Part shown: piece by piece, positions 10,480-22,713 of the stretch
Layout of the letters: every line of letters begins with the position of its first letter
Position numbering within the stretch: the stretch's first letter is position 1
Source of the DNA: Tubiluchus corallicola
Taxonomy: Eukaryota; Priapulida; Priapulimorpha; Priapulimorphida; Tubiluchidae
Assembly: GCA_030141605.1 (NCBI GenBank)
Contig: JAQGDQ010000444.1
Location: forward strand, 20,737 to 82,736
Length of the DNA: 62,000 nt
Reading direction: 5' to 3'
Program-made: the position numbers and the translations under genes
The notes under the pieces: generated by a model
What the model saw: the letters and a program-made list of their open reading frames with translations, nothing else
Told to the model about the DNA's origin: nothing
Databases searched by the model: none

Positions 10480-12119
10480 CAATGGGTAATCACCCCTAAG
10501 CCCTATACTTTATATCAAGTATAAAGGTGCAAAATTTTATTGTTTTAGAGCAACAGACGTATAAAATTATTATGCACCTGGTGATGCTGATACACACACA
10601 TATATGCATTGTATATCCCAGCGAACTTTCGCCTTGATTTTTGTATCGCTGCTTTCTTTGCTTGTACACTATCTCATGCGAAAACATATGATCGTTGACA
10701 TCGTCATTTTTGTTATTTATGTTATTTGACAGATTGTTTAATATTGTCGCTTACTGTACTACGTGCGCCTCGCGATTGTTTGTAATTAATATAAAGATTA
10801 GTACGAGAAGCTAATGTGCTATGCTGTGCTAAAAGGCCCGCCAGCGTTTGTACTTTCTGAAACAACTCAAACCATTTAACATTGCCACTGCTGTGATGGA
10901 GAGTTTGTAATTTGTAAATTATATTGTAAAACCTGGTTCTTAAATACATTTGTATTTTCTTGATGCCTTAGCTAATAAAATTGGGGGTGGGGAGGCAGTA
11001 AGTAAAACTCAGTCTTGTATTTTTCTTTAATTCCCAAATTCTCTGTACGAGATGCACAGGAATCTGTTCTCGAGTCAAAACAAACTTTTTTCTTGGGCAC
11101 ATTTTTGCTAAGCAATTTTGTAGCACAGTGTCTGCAACACAAAATGTTTCCACCATGATCTAAACTATTTCAAATTTCTTTCAATTTATGATATACTCAA
11201 ATAAGGCTAAGAGACAATTTATTCACAACAATAATGTTGAAATCTAAGTTTATTAATTTGACAGCAAATTTTCTGTGTAATTTTTGTTCAAATTTCTCCA
11301 ATTTTGTTCAAATTACATCCCTGCAAATTTTATGTATTTTCTCTTCTTTAGAAAATAAAGTCCACAGTAAACGCCTTATGCGAGGAACTTTTGTGTTTGC
11401 TGTGTTTACAGTGGGTGTCGTCAGGTTAGGTCATTAGGTTTCCGATTAGGTCATAACTACTCCTATTTTTTCAGTTTTCACAATTTTCTGACTAGTTTTT
11501 ACGTATATTTACGTAGACGTGCAATTGTGCACTTGGCGGCTTTCAAACGCTGGAAAGTTTTAAGCGTCTGAGTTGGTGCCAATAGAAAAATCGGGGAAAA
11601 TGCAGAGGGTTGGAGACATAAATCTTACCATGCACAATGCTTAATGGACTATTTCAAACTAGTGAGTTTTCCTGACAGACTTTTCTCTCTAGCAGCAAGC
11701 TCGCAAGTGTGAACTGCTTTGCGTGTTGCTGTCGGTAAGAAATTCTAAACTCTCCGACAGTTACTGTGAGTTTATTTCCTGCGAGCTACTAGCTAGTGTG
11801 AACACCTGGGCGAGTTACTTAGTGCACGTCTTGCAGTGAATAGAGAATAGAGTGTTAGTTCGCGATTACTGTCAGAGAGTATCTCGCACCAAGTACAGCG
11901 AACATGTAATAGGGATTTAAGTACACTACTAGGAAATTTACATTTTTGCTTATATTTTAATAACATTTCAAACGTGATAGAATACCCACACATTACATGA
12001 ACACAGACGACACCACAATTTATTTACCTCATGACAACATATAGGTTGCAAAACTGTATCTAGAAAAAGACGTACAAAGCATTAACATGGCATTTACCAT
12101 CTAAAAATGAATAGTAGTA
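10480..12119. other. GT8 3' flank and intergenic, no further gene seen
   Basis: Probable 3' untranslated region of the GT8 gene at the left, then A+T-rich spacer. No recognisable coding segment. A loosely repeated GTGTGAAC motif sits near 11710 and 11800, too weak to call an element. Confidence 0.4.
10974..10979 (+). promoter_or_regulatory. Possible polyadenylation signal of the GT8 gene
   Basis: AATAAA about 500 bases after the GT8 stop codon on the same strand; no closer canonical hexamer was noticed. Confidence 0.3.
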
Positions 12120-12505
12120 AAGCCAAATTTGTTATATTATCTCCCACTAACCATTGTGACGATGTGCCATCAGAAGTTCTTGGGAATCAAAGTAGACAAC
12201 TTATCACACTATGGACAATTTGAAAACCTCTATACAAAAATGGCAGCCAGCACTACACATGTACGGCAACTAAGTGGCCAACTATCAAATTTATAAAAGT
12301 ACTAATATACAAAACACTGGTCTTAAGACATTTTCTATATGGTTGTGCGCTCTTCCAAAAAAAACAAAAGAGAAAATTATGTAAAAATAAATAAGTTACA
12401 AAACTATACACCAAGATTAAAATCAGGTCCGTCACACGAGTCATCAATACAAGCCAAACAAAAGTATGCGAATTCTGTAACTAACTTAAAGGAAAAACTG
12501 ATGAT
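12110..12505 (+). mobile_element. Non-LTR retrotransposon fragment (RT C-terminal region)
   Basis: The plus-strand translation, with internal stops, has the look of the region after the RT catalytic core in jockey/CR1-type LINEs: A-K-F-V-I-L-S-P-T-N-H, then A-T-K-W-P-T-I-K-F, then a Y-K-T-L-V-L-R-H-F-L-Y-G-C block and a basic tail. It is a 5'-truncated, decayed copy and abuts the GT8 fragment on its right side. Confidence 0.5.
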
Positions 12506-12515
12506 TGTGTAAACA

Positions 12516-12749
12516 ATCCAGCAAAACTACTCCAGAATTCAAACCTTTTTGTGGCATAAGAAAAGTTTCCAATTTTTGTTGCTCACTATTACTTTGGTTG
12601 TTATAATAAGCACGCATCCGAGCAGTATGTGGTCCAGAAAAGTCAAATGTTAGGCCCATCATTTGAGACTTGGACATGAAGTCAAAATGACGCCAAAGCA
12701 TTTCGAAGGGTTTCACAACTATAGTATCCATATCTAATGCTAAAATCTT
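12516..12749 (-). pseudogene. GT8 glycosyltransferase fragment (DxD to GLNSGV)
   Basis: Seventy-eight residues align without gaps of note to residues 155-230 of the intact GT8 enzyme at 9309: A-L-D-M-D-T-I-V-V-K-P carries the DxD, followed by the nearly identical S-Q-M-M-G-L-T-F-D-F-S-G-P-H-T and then G-L-N-S-G-V-V-L-L-D. Similarity ends abruptly on both sides. The upstream 40 bases of the open frame (to 12791) belong to a retrotransposon RT in another frame, and downstream sequence belongs to a LINE remnant. No anchor and no C-terminal domain remain, so it is a dead fragment unless spliced to distant exons. Confidence 0.75.
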
Positions 12750-14230
12750 TCTTTCTTTGGGACTAATAGAATTGGAGAAGCATAAGGGCAATTTTCAGCG
12801 GGAACAATTACATTGGCTTTCAACATAGTGTCTATAGCCTGTTAAACTACTGATTCTAAATTTGGCTTCGCATGATAAGGTGTGTAATCTGTCATTCTTA
12901 TTTTAAATTGAATTTCTGTGGTTCCTGGAGCGTCAATAGGGTCTTCCGCAAAACAATCTACATATCTGAGAAGTATTCGAGTGAGTCTATCTTTAACTAC
13001 AATATCTGAAATATTGTCCAATTTTAATTCCTTTAAACACTTTCCGTGGCATAATATTAACAGATTGTTGGCGAATGCGTTTTTGTAACAGGTTCCACCT
13101 GCAGCATTTTGTAGTGACTTTTACTGTGTCATTTTCGTCAAGAATGTGAAATATATTGGGAGCGTTATGTAATATAACTTCTGCTTTGTATGGCGTCTTT
13201 TGTAACCTGCAGTCTTGGGGTAGTTTATATTTCGTCGCATGGTCCAGTGTTTCAACATGAAGTCTGAGAGTATAGGTAGGAGATGAATCTTGCTTCTATG
13301 TTAAACCTAAAGTAGAAGAACATTTGATTCTGCACTTGAGAAGCTAACTGTTGAACCAAATTCATAACCTCGGTGCATTTAGCAATATTAGAAACATGAT
13401 ACATGAGCGTTGGATCTTGTTCAAAAGCAAAACTGAGTACATCATTACGAGATATAATTACATCATCATTACCGCTATTACACAAAGACACATAAACTTA
13501 TTTTTTGTGAGTTTTTACAATGCTGGGTAATATGTCACAAGCAGTTTCCTTAAAAATAGGTAATACACTTGATTTAACGAGTTCTAAAGTATGTACACCT
13601 GTTTCCTTATCCTTATGAATTTTTCCCGTAACATAGGCCGTACCAAATGTGCAAGATTTTGTTGGAATAATTATTTTAGCGGCTGCTTTTACCAAAAAGG
13701 TTTGTCCGTCTCTGGCTGGCGAGATTAATTGAAGTACCTCTTGATTTATAACTAAAATACCATTGGCGATGTCTATAGCTGCTTGAGTATCTTTAAAGAA
13801 ATTCTAACCTAAAATTACAGGTTTTGAAAGTTGTTCAACCACATAGAATAAAACATCGAGCTTCTGCTTTGCTATTGTGACAGTTAAAACACATTTACCT
13901 AATAATTTTAAAGTGCTCTTAGAAGCCGTATTAAGTAAAAAATTATCTTCAGGAGGGGCGAGATTCTTTTGTATCTCTACAGGAAGTTTATTAAAAGTTG
14001 TGCTATCTAAAACGCTAACTTCTGCACCTGTGTCTAATATTGCTGAACAAGAAAAATTATGAATCTTAATATTACAACATGGAGCTATACTCTCTGTACA
14101 AGCAAAAGAAATATATTTTTGTTGAGGGGAAACTTTACAAAAATTAGAATCGACTTGATTAACTGGAAAAATGTTTACACGTTGGGAATAATTCGGTCTG
14201 TAATTATGCGACTGTGACGTCAGTCTGGAA
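12750..14230 (-). mobile_element. Decayed LTR retrotransposon, protease and start of RT
   Basis: Read on the minus strand, 14080-13500 is a retropepsin-like aspartic protease: the I-L-D-T-G-A-E-V-S active-site loop lies near 14030, and a V-I-L-G end near 13805 is followed by a stop. Further along (about 13070-12755) are pieces of a Ty3/gypsy-type RT N-terminus: F-A-E-D-P-x-D, P-G-T-T-E-I-Q, T-P-Y-H-A-K-P and finally P-Y-A-S-P-I-L-L-V-P-K-K, where the element stops dead against the GT8 fragment. Internal stops and frame breaks show it is inactive. The gag half lies at 15300-16340, separated by about 1.1 kb of unrelated sequence. Confidence 0.7.
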
Positions 14231-15310
14231 TATCAGAACTACCGAGCAGCATTGCAACCCCTTCGAATATAGTAGAACTGTATTCTAGTATGATCTTGTG
14301 TATGTCCCATACTTAGGTTGCATTAATAGCTTAATTTAGCTAATTGCTTATGTTAATTGAATGAGTCATTAGTCAATTACTCATTAAGCGAATATGGCTT
14401 CCGACGAACATTTATTAACAATCGAAGTCAAGACTTAATTACTGTGGCGACACAAACTTATTAAAGGGCACTGACACACCACCGAGCCGTGAGGCGAAAA
14501 CACCAATAAACTGGCTATTATTTGTTATTTGCTGTAAACGGAAATTCAGGAGATCTGGTGCAGAAACAACCAGGCGATGACCAGACGTTGTATCAATGGT
14601 AGTTCCACGAGCTGCACGGGTCAGGACTCCACTGCACTCTGCTAGGATTGGAGAAGTAACCACTTACGACTTCGGTACACCTGACAAGCATTGTAGAAGT
14701 GGCCACGTAAAATTCCACCCCACCCCCTGCTCCAGCTTTGGAACAGTAACTGCTCAAGATTCCACGAAGTTCGCATAAGTCTTCTGTTTATCGTAGGTTG
14801 TCTGGAAAAGTTGTTTGTAATTATAACAACTTTGTTGTTGTTTTGGATTAAAGTGAATTGTTTTTTTTTAGTTCTTATTATTTCATTAAACCAAGAATTT
14901 ATCGGTAATATTAAAAACTGTTTTGTTTGGTTCTATTCGGAATACATGTCTGTGAACTATGCTTAAATGGAAATATTCACTGAACCCGCGTGTCAGCACG
15001 TATCAGAAATTAGTAGCAAAAAGTGTTTGTGGTGTCGTAACGAAAGCGTCCTATATCACAGGTGATACACCACATATCACAGCGACCATTCTGACGACCG
15101 CTAATTTTCACGAATGGCCGCCTTTAGTTTGCCGGTCTAGAATTAATGCATCGTCTATTAAAATTGTCAGGTTGTGTCGCATTATTGTGGTATTTGTCCG
15201 AGGCGTCCATGTACGAGATTGTGTTGGGTGCGCAGAGTAAAATTATTATGTCTATTTGAGGCTCGCGGTTGAAATCTAAAATCTTAGTTCATTCGATTAT
15301 TACATGAAGA
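14231..15310. other. Insertion splitting the LTR element between gag and protease
   Basis: The gag translation ends near 15330 and the pre-protease segment resumes near 14220, so about 1.1 kb of unrelated sequence lies between. It is somewhat richer in G+C in 14440-15240. I find no protein family in it and could not confirm terminal repeats or a target-site duplication. A solo LTR or a small DNA transposon are both possible. Confidence 0.4.
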
Positions 15311-16340
15311 TAAATTTCCGTTATTAAAGTTATTGAAATGGAGGGTTGGGTCGGTTAGACAAACGATTATCATTAAAATGACTCATATTCGTGCCGAATT
15401 TTCGTGCATTATTATTAAAAACTGATGGGACGAATTGCCGAATTTGTCTTGGTTGTGAGTTAGACTGGGTCAATGAAGCCACTGTCTTGTTCAAAGTCTG
15501 AACTAAGCTCTGTACATTACTTAAAAAGTGACCTTGTTGTGACAATGAATCTGCAAATAGTCGTAACGTATTTGGAGTCATATCTTGTGGGTTTTCTTGC
15601 AATTCTTGCGAAGTTAAATCAAATTCCATAGGCTGAGAATTATCTGGGAAACAGGATCGAAGATATTGACACATTTCAACAGGAGCTCCCCTATGTGCTG
15701 CTTCAGTTATTGCTAAAGTTAAAGTTATGGGGAGGCTCTCTGAGTAAATATTGTCTGACTTGATCTCAGCGTATACCCAATGTAAATAATTGAACTAAAA
15801 ATGACTGAAATGCCTGTTGTATAATTTCATCTTCCGATTTAGCAATACGCGCTAATGTCATTATCCGATCTCTGCTGTCTGGCTCGAGTTAATCCTATAA
15901 AAGCTTTATTAATCATTAATCTATCTGCATAAAGATCTCTTTAAGCATTTTTCAATTCTTGCGCCGTTCTAGTTTCAAGATTTGGATATTTAATAAGAAA
16001 GTGAGCAGCTGTGCCTGTAACAGTTCCCAATAATAAATGTTTGTAGGCGTGACCCGTGAAGGTAGTAAAGTCGGGGTTAAATTTAAAGATTGTTCAATAT
16101 TATCAATACAATCTCGATATTTCAAAGTGCCGGGTTCGCCTGAAAATTTTGGTAAATGTTGGATTTGTTGAGTTAGTGTTTGTTGCACCTGTGAGTCTAG
16201 ATCACGTAAAAATTGTGTCTGTTCATTAGCTCATCTTAAATCACCTATTCTCTCTCCCTGTTGTAAATTTTGAGAAGCGTGGCAAGAAGCAAATGTTCGG
16301 GCTGCGGTGATTGTGGCGGGTGTGCCGATTTAGTAGCCAT
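15311..16340 (-). mobile_element. Decayed LTR retrotransposon gag region
   Basis: Minus-strand frames at 16188-15952 (with L-P-K-F-S-G-E-P-G-T) and 15674-15330 (Gln/Asn-rich, ending R-L-S-N-R-P-N-P-P-F) resemble gypsy-type gag: a capsid-like start with the L-P-K-F-x-G motif and a low-complexity nucleocapsid-like end. No CCHC knuckle is visible. The two pieces are out of frame with each other. Position and strand fit the protease at 13.5-14.1 kb, so they belong to one element. Confidence 0.6.
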
Positions 16341-16344
16341 GACA

Positions 16345-17290
16345 AAAATAGTCTTTACAAGCAACGTCCATTTGTAATTAAATTACAAAAGTGAAAGAGA
16401 GAAATAAAAAATTTACAGAATGCTGAGCAATTTACAATAAGTGTATTGAATGATCTTTACGACCCCCCAAAATGCTTAATATACCATTTTGAGTTTATTT
16501 ACAACCCACCAAAATAATCATAAATAATCACCTGTGAAAAGCCACGACCGGCATGGCAAAACTAGTAAAACTCAAGTTAAAAGGCAACACGTTTATCAAA
16601 CATTAAACACAGTAAATATCATGATCATAAAGGATAGTAATGCCAAGCCTTCTGCGAATCAGTTCCTAGTTCTTTTCGATCTGCCTAGGTGTCGGGGATG
16701 ACAAAGCTTTTACTAAACCCTTCATGCACCATGAGCTTCGGCGCATCGACCGCCTACGTCAGTCGGTCGATTATGAATCACTTGGTCACGTGATACCACA
16801 CCTTAACTGGGCTTCATGCCAGCATTTCATCAGAATTAATATTTAGCATAATTTAACACTTTTAACACAATTTAACAGCTCTTCTTTACTCAATGCGTAA
16901 TAGCGACTGTGCATAAGTGTGTAAACACAGTTTTCAGCGGCAGCAAGTAATGAATAACTTTAATCTGTAATTATAACGCCTAATCTTATGAGAACATGGT
17001 GTATATTACACTGTTGATAAGTTATCGGGCCCACAGGTATAAAAATAAACAATAGGCCAGAAGAAAGTAGGATGCGCGAAAGTGTAATTGTGCTGCGAAG
17101 GCTCATTATGCCAGTTCACCGGGGTGTATCAAAGGTCTCTCAATACCATCTCTGAAACATCACGCTCCACGCATTGACCAGTCCGTGCCAGTCCGTCCAC
17201 ACTACGACAGTAATTGCTGGATTGTTTATAGGCTCATGAGTAGAAAGCTTAAAGTCATTTTTCTTCACTTAGTTGCATCGCAACACATTG
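16345..17290. other. Flank of the LTR element, no gene seen
   Basis: No coding segment recognised. A 5' LTR and leader of the minus-strand gag element would be expected here, but without its second copy the boundaries cannot be drawn. Confidence 0.35.
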
Positions 17291-17294
17291 TCTA

Positions 17295-18375
17295 TTAGAA
17301 TATCATTACACCATTTACAACTGTCAATCTAGGATTTTTTAAAAAAGAAAATATCAGCTCAGGGAATCCCAAAAAATTAGAATAGTGCTCAAAATTAAAG
17401 CCCATCATTTTAACTGCCATGTTTTCCATAGCTTTAGCTTTCACATTCCCACGCCTACACAAATCTCTCAACCAATGAGAAAAATGGTACTTTACTATCA
17501 CGCATATTCTGGCCTGCAATGTGGATACGGGTTGTGCTAATCTTCTGAGCACGTTGTGATGTCCTTTATCTGTTTCGGTTTCAACTTCACGTTTCTGCGT
17601 AGCTTGTTGAGAGCACATTCTGCTAAAAATTCCTTGCATCTCAATCGGTCCACTTTAGCAAGTCTCTCCTCTGGCGGGAATCGGCATGAGCCAACTCTCT
17701 GAGAAGTGGCTTCTATCATCTAATGCATCTCCGTGTCATTCCTACAGCCACTTCTAGTGTGTTGTTGTTGTTCTTGTTGTTGCTGATTATGCTGGCATTG
17801 ATGGTTCTGCGGCTCACCAGCACGATTTTGCTTTATCTCATTTTTGGGGAAGAAAGGCCAACTGCGGCACTTTGTGTGGAAATATGGCACTTCTCATGTG
17901 AATGCTGTCGTCCATTTTTTGTTGCAAATCAAAAAGCACGTTCCACCTGTATCTTATCTCGCGGATTTTTGAGTAAAACCAAGTAGTGAGTGTTTAGACT
18001 GAGAGTTCTCGTTTCTTTACTCTGCTGAAAAAAATTATATGTAACGAAAACCACGAAACAGGGTTTGCAGTGTGCTAGCTTTGTGAACATGTCCGTCGTC
18101 CATTTCGACGAGGCCAGTTCGGACATCATGCCGTCCACCACCACTAAATCTCCTGCCAGTAATACCTCATTTATGTCATCGCTGTACTCTACTTGTTGTA
18201 ATTGTTTTCAGGTAGCAGAGTTTGCAATATCCACAATTCTCCGGGTTTGATATCAAACAATGCGCTCCGATAGAGGATCAGATTTTTCACAAAAGTGCTT
18301 TTCCCGGCACAAACTGGGTCCGGCCATCAACATGGTGCTACCAAATTTCAGTCTGGTATAAAAAGTTTGCTCCTC
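17295..18375 (-). pseudogene. Decayed P-loop ATPase-like ORF of a mobile or virus-like element
   Basis: On the minus strand, several frames give pieces of one protein. A Walker A-like segment beginning A-G-P-S lies near 18330 and is broken by a frameshift. Near 18100-17930 is a conserved-looking block with L-F/M-F-T-K-L-x-H, then S-L-N-T-H-Y-L-V-L-L-K-N-P-R-D. A basic C-terminal region follows at 17720-17537 and 17639-17295. The H-Y-x-V-x-F/L-K-N-P-R-D pattern is one I associate with ATPases repeated in invertebrate genomes as parts of Polinton/adintovirus-like elements. The link is from memory and not proven. Stops and frameshifts show it is not functional. Confidence 0.4.
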
Positions 18376-18379
18376 CATA

Positions 18380-20965
18380 ATTAAAACACTAATTGATAGA
18401 TTAATTAATTAATTGATTAAATTTTAACCTGCTAAACACGCATTCTTTTATAAATTTTGTGTTTGTGGAAAACACATTCTACTAGAAACTGTGGGGGCGA
18501 CTTGCTTGTACAAACACGTTTTATTGGAAAATGCATGTTTAACATTTTGGATCCTATCATGGCCCTCAAAAAAACTCTTGCTCTTAAAACTGCCCAGTTA
18601 GATATTAACTCCTACCCAGTTACCTATACCAGTAAAAAGTCAAGCTCCTACTTCAATAGTGTAAGAAGAGTTGACTAACACACATTTCTTGTTTGGCCTA
18701 ATTTGGCTCCTGTCCAATCATTAAATAATCCCAGCAGTTAAAACCGTGGTTGCACAGTTGTCTAAGAATATCTATATACTTTTGGCAAAAAATTCATGTC
18801 TTGCTTAAAATTCTAAGAAGAAGTGAAAAAATAATAGTAATACTGATGAACCTGTACTGACCTTAACTTTCATTGCACTGCTACTGTTTAGTATAGCAAT
18901 ATGTAGTGGTCTAGCCCAGTTGTCTGTACACCAAGTTTTGTGATTCTAGGTAGTATAATCATTATAGAATTTTTAGAGTGGTTCTATATATGTTTTTTCG
19001 TATAGGCTATAATATATAGGTTATTTTATTACTTTAGTATGCTCTCATTCTGTAAACCCCCCTATACTGTCCTTTTTAACTGCATTCATGTATGTATGTC
19101 TTGACTTGGCTTCTTTCTGTCATGGTCTACAGACAGAGCTAGTTTACCTGGCTAGTTGGCAGTCTGTTCTTGGCTAAGAGAGTTGTTGTTGTTGTTTTGT
19201 CTCAGTTAAACCATTTATTTGTCAAGAGCAGTAGATGATGTAACCATGTAACCGAGAGTAGTAACCATGATGTAAGTTTACTTTGATTATTCAGTCTGAC
19301 TTTATTAATAATTTCCTTGTTTCTTTTTTGGCTCAAATTACTTTGTTATTTTTTGTTATGATTTTTTTTACAGATAAAACGTAATAAAACTACTCAAGCA
19401 TGAATTTTTTAACTTTGGGCATCATGAAGTAGTAGTCTCTCACACATAGCAAGTGAATGACGTTGAACTAAATTCGTTTATTAAACCTATCACGTAATTA
19501 TAGTTGTAATATAATTTTTCTAGCTTTCACTAATGTCACGATTTTATCATTTGTCATCAGTATCACTATGTACATTGTTAATGTTGACTAGTAAATTAGT
19601 TGACTAGCTTACTGACTAGTAAGGTAAATAACATTCTTGATTTGTATTATTATTATTGAAGTGTTTTAGTTTTTGGGAAGTGTTGGTACTACGCATTTTA
19701 CCGTTATGTGTGTCTATCTTACACAAATGTACTTAAAAAATAAACGTTTGGAATGAAGGCTGGTGATATATTTACAATATTTACTTATAGAAATGTAATA
19801 AATTTTTGATTTTTATTGTTTGGTGTTAATTAATAGATCAATTGACAATAATAGAACTGAATCAACAAACAATACACGTGCATTAATTTATTCTCATTAT
19901 TAAAGTTAATCATATATATTAATTATTTAACAACAAAAACTGTAGTTCTTTTCCTCATAAACAAATATTTGGAGTCCTCAGGAGGAGACTTGAGAGTCGA
20001 ATTTCGGCTGCTAATGACGTTAAGCAAAATCCAATTCTTAAATTAACAACAAACATTGTAGATGTTTTTTGTGGAATGATTGGTATTGCAGCTCTTCACT
20101 GACGGAGATGTGCTGGTCATTCTTAATTGTTTTCATCGAATATCTTTCAATAAACCTGCCATTATGATGTCGAGCATCATCAACATTAGCCTTCGTGTCT
20201 CTTAATATGTTTATTAAATGAGAACATAATTCGTAGTATATCTTTGTTTATTATTTCTCAAATGTGTGTTTCTTATGTTAAATAATATTGAGTTTGTAGC
20301 TAATTCGTCGTTTGTCTATCTGTTCTGATAATGTTAGATTCTCACGGTAAGGAAGCTCGCCAGGGACCCACAGCCTTAGATCAAATAAAGCTTGCTGTTT
20401 CTTTAAGTATTTATGGTGTGTTAGCAAAGTGTTCTAGTGATAATCTTGCCATTCTGACACATTTACAGCATTTTAAGCTAAACGGATTATGACACTCTCC
20501 TCATCAGGCCATCGTATATCGTAGGCATGGGTGTGGATCTCCACAATGACTACTCATTTGTCATGAGAGCGGAGCTTTTAAAATGATTTGTGCACAGGAT
20601 TCTGAATATCTCTATGCATAAAATAATTTCAAGTAATTATCAGCACCTGACTAACTTAGTGCAAAAATAGCATTTACTTTTCTGATAACAAAGATAAACG
20701 ACAGTTGATGTCATAACATATTCACGGTTCGTAGAGAGATATACACGTAAGATTTTCTGTTTGACAGGTAAATGTGTTCAATCTTGCACATCACACGTAC
20801 AATAAGAAGGCTTGACGAACCACAAAATTGGGCCTATTTATAGCCATGCATGTGCATATTTTTGTACACAATTTGATTTGCATTTTCAGGAATGTGATAA
20901 ATACAAAATATTGATTACTATCCTTTTCGCAGAAAATGCAGTTAAGATTATGTAATAGGAAGTTC
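18380..20965. other. Intergenic, no gene seen
   Basis: About 2.6 kb of A+T-rich sequence (for example 18380-18420 and 19480-19960) with many stops in all frames. No repeat array or RNA gene was recognised. The promoter of the sulfotransferase gene should lie at its right end. Confidence 0.5.
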
Positions 20966-21074
20966 ATGTCAAATAAAATCATGTTTACTCCAGTCTGTGG
21001 TGTATTTTGCAGTGTTGTTGTTTTAGTCATCCACTTTGCAAACTTGCCAAGCGACAGCGATTGCTACAAACAAG
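20966..21074 (+). CDS. First exon of the sulfotransferase (membrane anchor)
   Basis: A 109-base exon that gives the sulfotransferase a cytosolic tail of about 7 residues and a hydrophobic signal anchor. The GT after G21074 and the phase-1 junction to 21751 restore an in-frame E-E-V-R-R. Without it, exon 2 would read from intron sequence and lack a proper anchor. The 676-bp intron contains no competing start with an anchor that I could see. Confidence 0.65.
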
Positions 21075-22697
21075 GTAATTGTAACTAATTATTCGTCTTT
21101 ATTCAATAATTTATATGGAGTTGAAATTAGTGAAAGCTAGTGAAGTGATGCACAAGCGTGAAACGGATATTCTAAACAAAATTAAAGCACAATTAATTCT
21201 TGAAATTTTGTATTGGCCACTTACATACTGTCTTATTGCATACAGAGCTTGTATCAGCAGCTTCTAAATTTAAACTACCACGATGACCTGTAACCACAGC
21301 CATTATGACAGCAGGTGTTTGAAACATGTTTAGATTGCATAAATTGCTACATTGAATAAGGCTTGAAAAACAACCCGAGTAACTTGATACTGTCAGCAAG
21401 AACACTAACGTACTTTTTGGTAAATTAGACTACCCTGTGAGGGAGCTTCGATGCTGTTATACCAGGTGAAGCGAACATTACTAAGAAAATTATTAAGAAA
21501 TGTCCAATTACATAAGCATTTATCGTTATGCTAAGTAATGTAACTTTGTTGGAAAGTTTCTTGATCAATTCATTCCTTTCTGTTTAATTTTAGTTATAAA
21601 GTTTAAAGCAAGTCGTAGGCCTACATGTAATAATTCAAAAATTAAAGAAATATGTTAGGAGAGATGTTAGAGATTTTACCACTTTGTTACAGTAATCTTG
21701 TATCAGTTTTTAGGCTTAGTTGATTCAAATCATATTAATTCTCTTTTCAGAAGAAGTGAGAAGAGATGCTTTTAATCACGATGTGAAGCAAGGAAACTTG
21801 TGCGACTTCAGTAATGGGCCATTTCTATGCAAGAATTGTTCATTCTGTGATGAGATTGTTGCTGATACTTATCAAACAAGAACAGCACTGGTAGAAAGAG
21901 CATGCACAAGACAATATGCAGACGAAATTTTTGGTGGAAAATTTAACATGTGGACACAAACATACGTTGATGACATTCATCGCCTGGCTTATTGTTCAAT
22001 ACCTAAAGTGGCCTCAACGAATTGGAAAAGAATTTTGCTTAGTTTAATGGCTGCTGATGCAAGTCTTAGTAATGATTTATTAATTCAACTTAGTGATTTA
22101 GATAAATTACCAGGATACACACCTCATCAACGTGCCCTGAAAGGTGATCTAATAAAACAAATATCAAGATATTCTGTCTACTTGCAGTCATTTGTACTAA
22201 AAAAGTATAAAAAGTTTATGTTTGTTCGCCACCCATTTGAACGTCTACTAAGTGCTTTCAAAAATAAAATTGAAAGTAAGAACTTTTCTACAGAAATTTC
22301 ACACATGGCCCAAGTTCTTCGAAAACAAAACATAACAATTTCAGATCATATTGTAAGTTTTACAGATTTTGTCAGGTACTTGGTTGTTACTCATCCAAAA
22401 TTGTATAATGAACACTGGGCTAGAATGACTGACCTATGTGATCCTTGTACTGTTAACTACGACTTTATTGGAAAGTATGAGCACATAGAAGAGGAAAGCA
22501 AAGATTTTTTGAAAATGTTGAATGTTTATCATAGACTAGAGTTAACCAAAAAATATGAATTCCGCAATACTGGCCACATCACCAGGTTAATGAAACATTA
22601 TTACAGTACGCTGCCTATAGAACTTTTAAGAAAACTGTATAAGATTTACAAAGTTGATTTTGTTATTTTTGGATATAAGCTCCCGGCAGCAATTTGA
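20966..22697 (+). CDS. Carbohydrate sulfotransferase, HNK-1/CHST8-14 family, 2 exons
   Basis: Predicted Golgi PAPS-dependent sulfotransferase (Sulfotransfer_2). Exon 2 starts at 21751 after TTCTCTTTTCAG and runs to the stop at 22697. I place a short first exon at 20966-21074: ATG, 36 codons and one base, then G|GTAATT. It encodes an anchor (about residues 8-25: a Val/Cys-rich hydrophobic run) and joins exon 2 in phase 1, giving 351 residues. P-K-V-A-S-T-N-W-K-R (121-130) is the 5'-phosphosulfate loop and F-V-R-H-P-F-E-R-L-L-S-A-F (194-206) the 3'-phosphate site. E-H-W (257-259), L-C-D-P-C and Y-D-F-I-G-K-Y-E are family hallmarks. Members sulfate GalNAc in chondroitin/dermatan or glucuronate in the HNK-1 epitope; which one here is open. 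The family's usual C in P-K-V-A-C-T is S. Confidence 0.87.
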
Positions 22698-22713
22698 GAC
22701 GTTAAAGTCACTT

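Noticed and set aside
12253-12447. Minus-strand membrane-like 64-codon frame
   Set aside because: Antisense to a LINE RT fragment; its hydrophobicity comes from A+T-rich codons.
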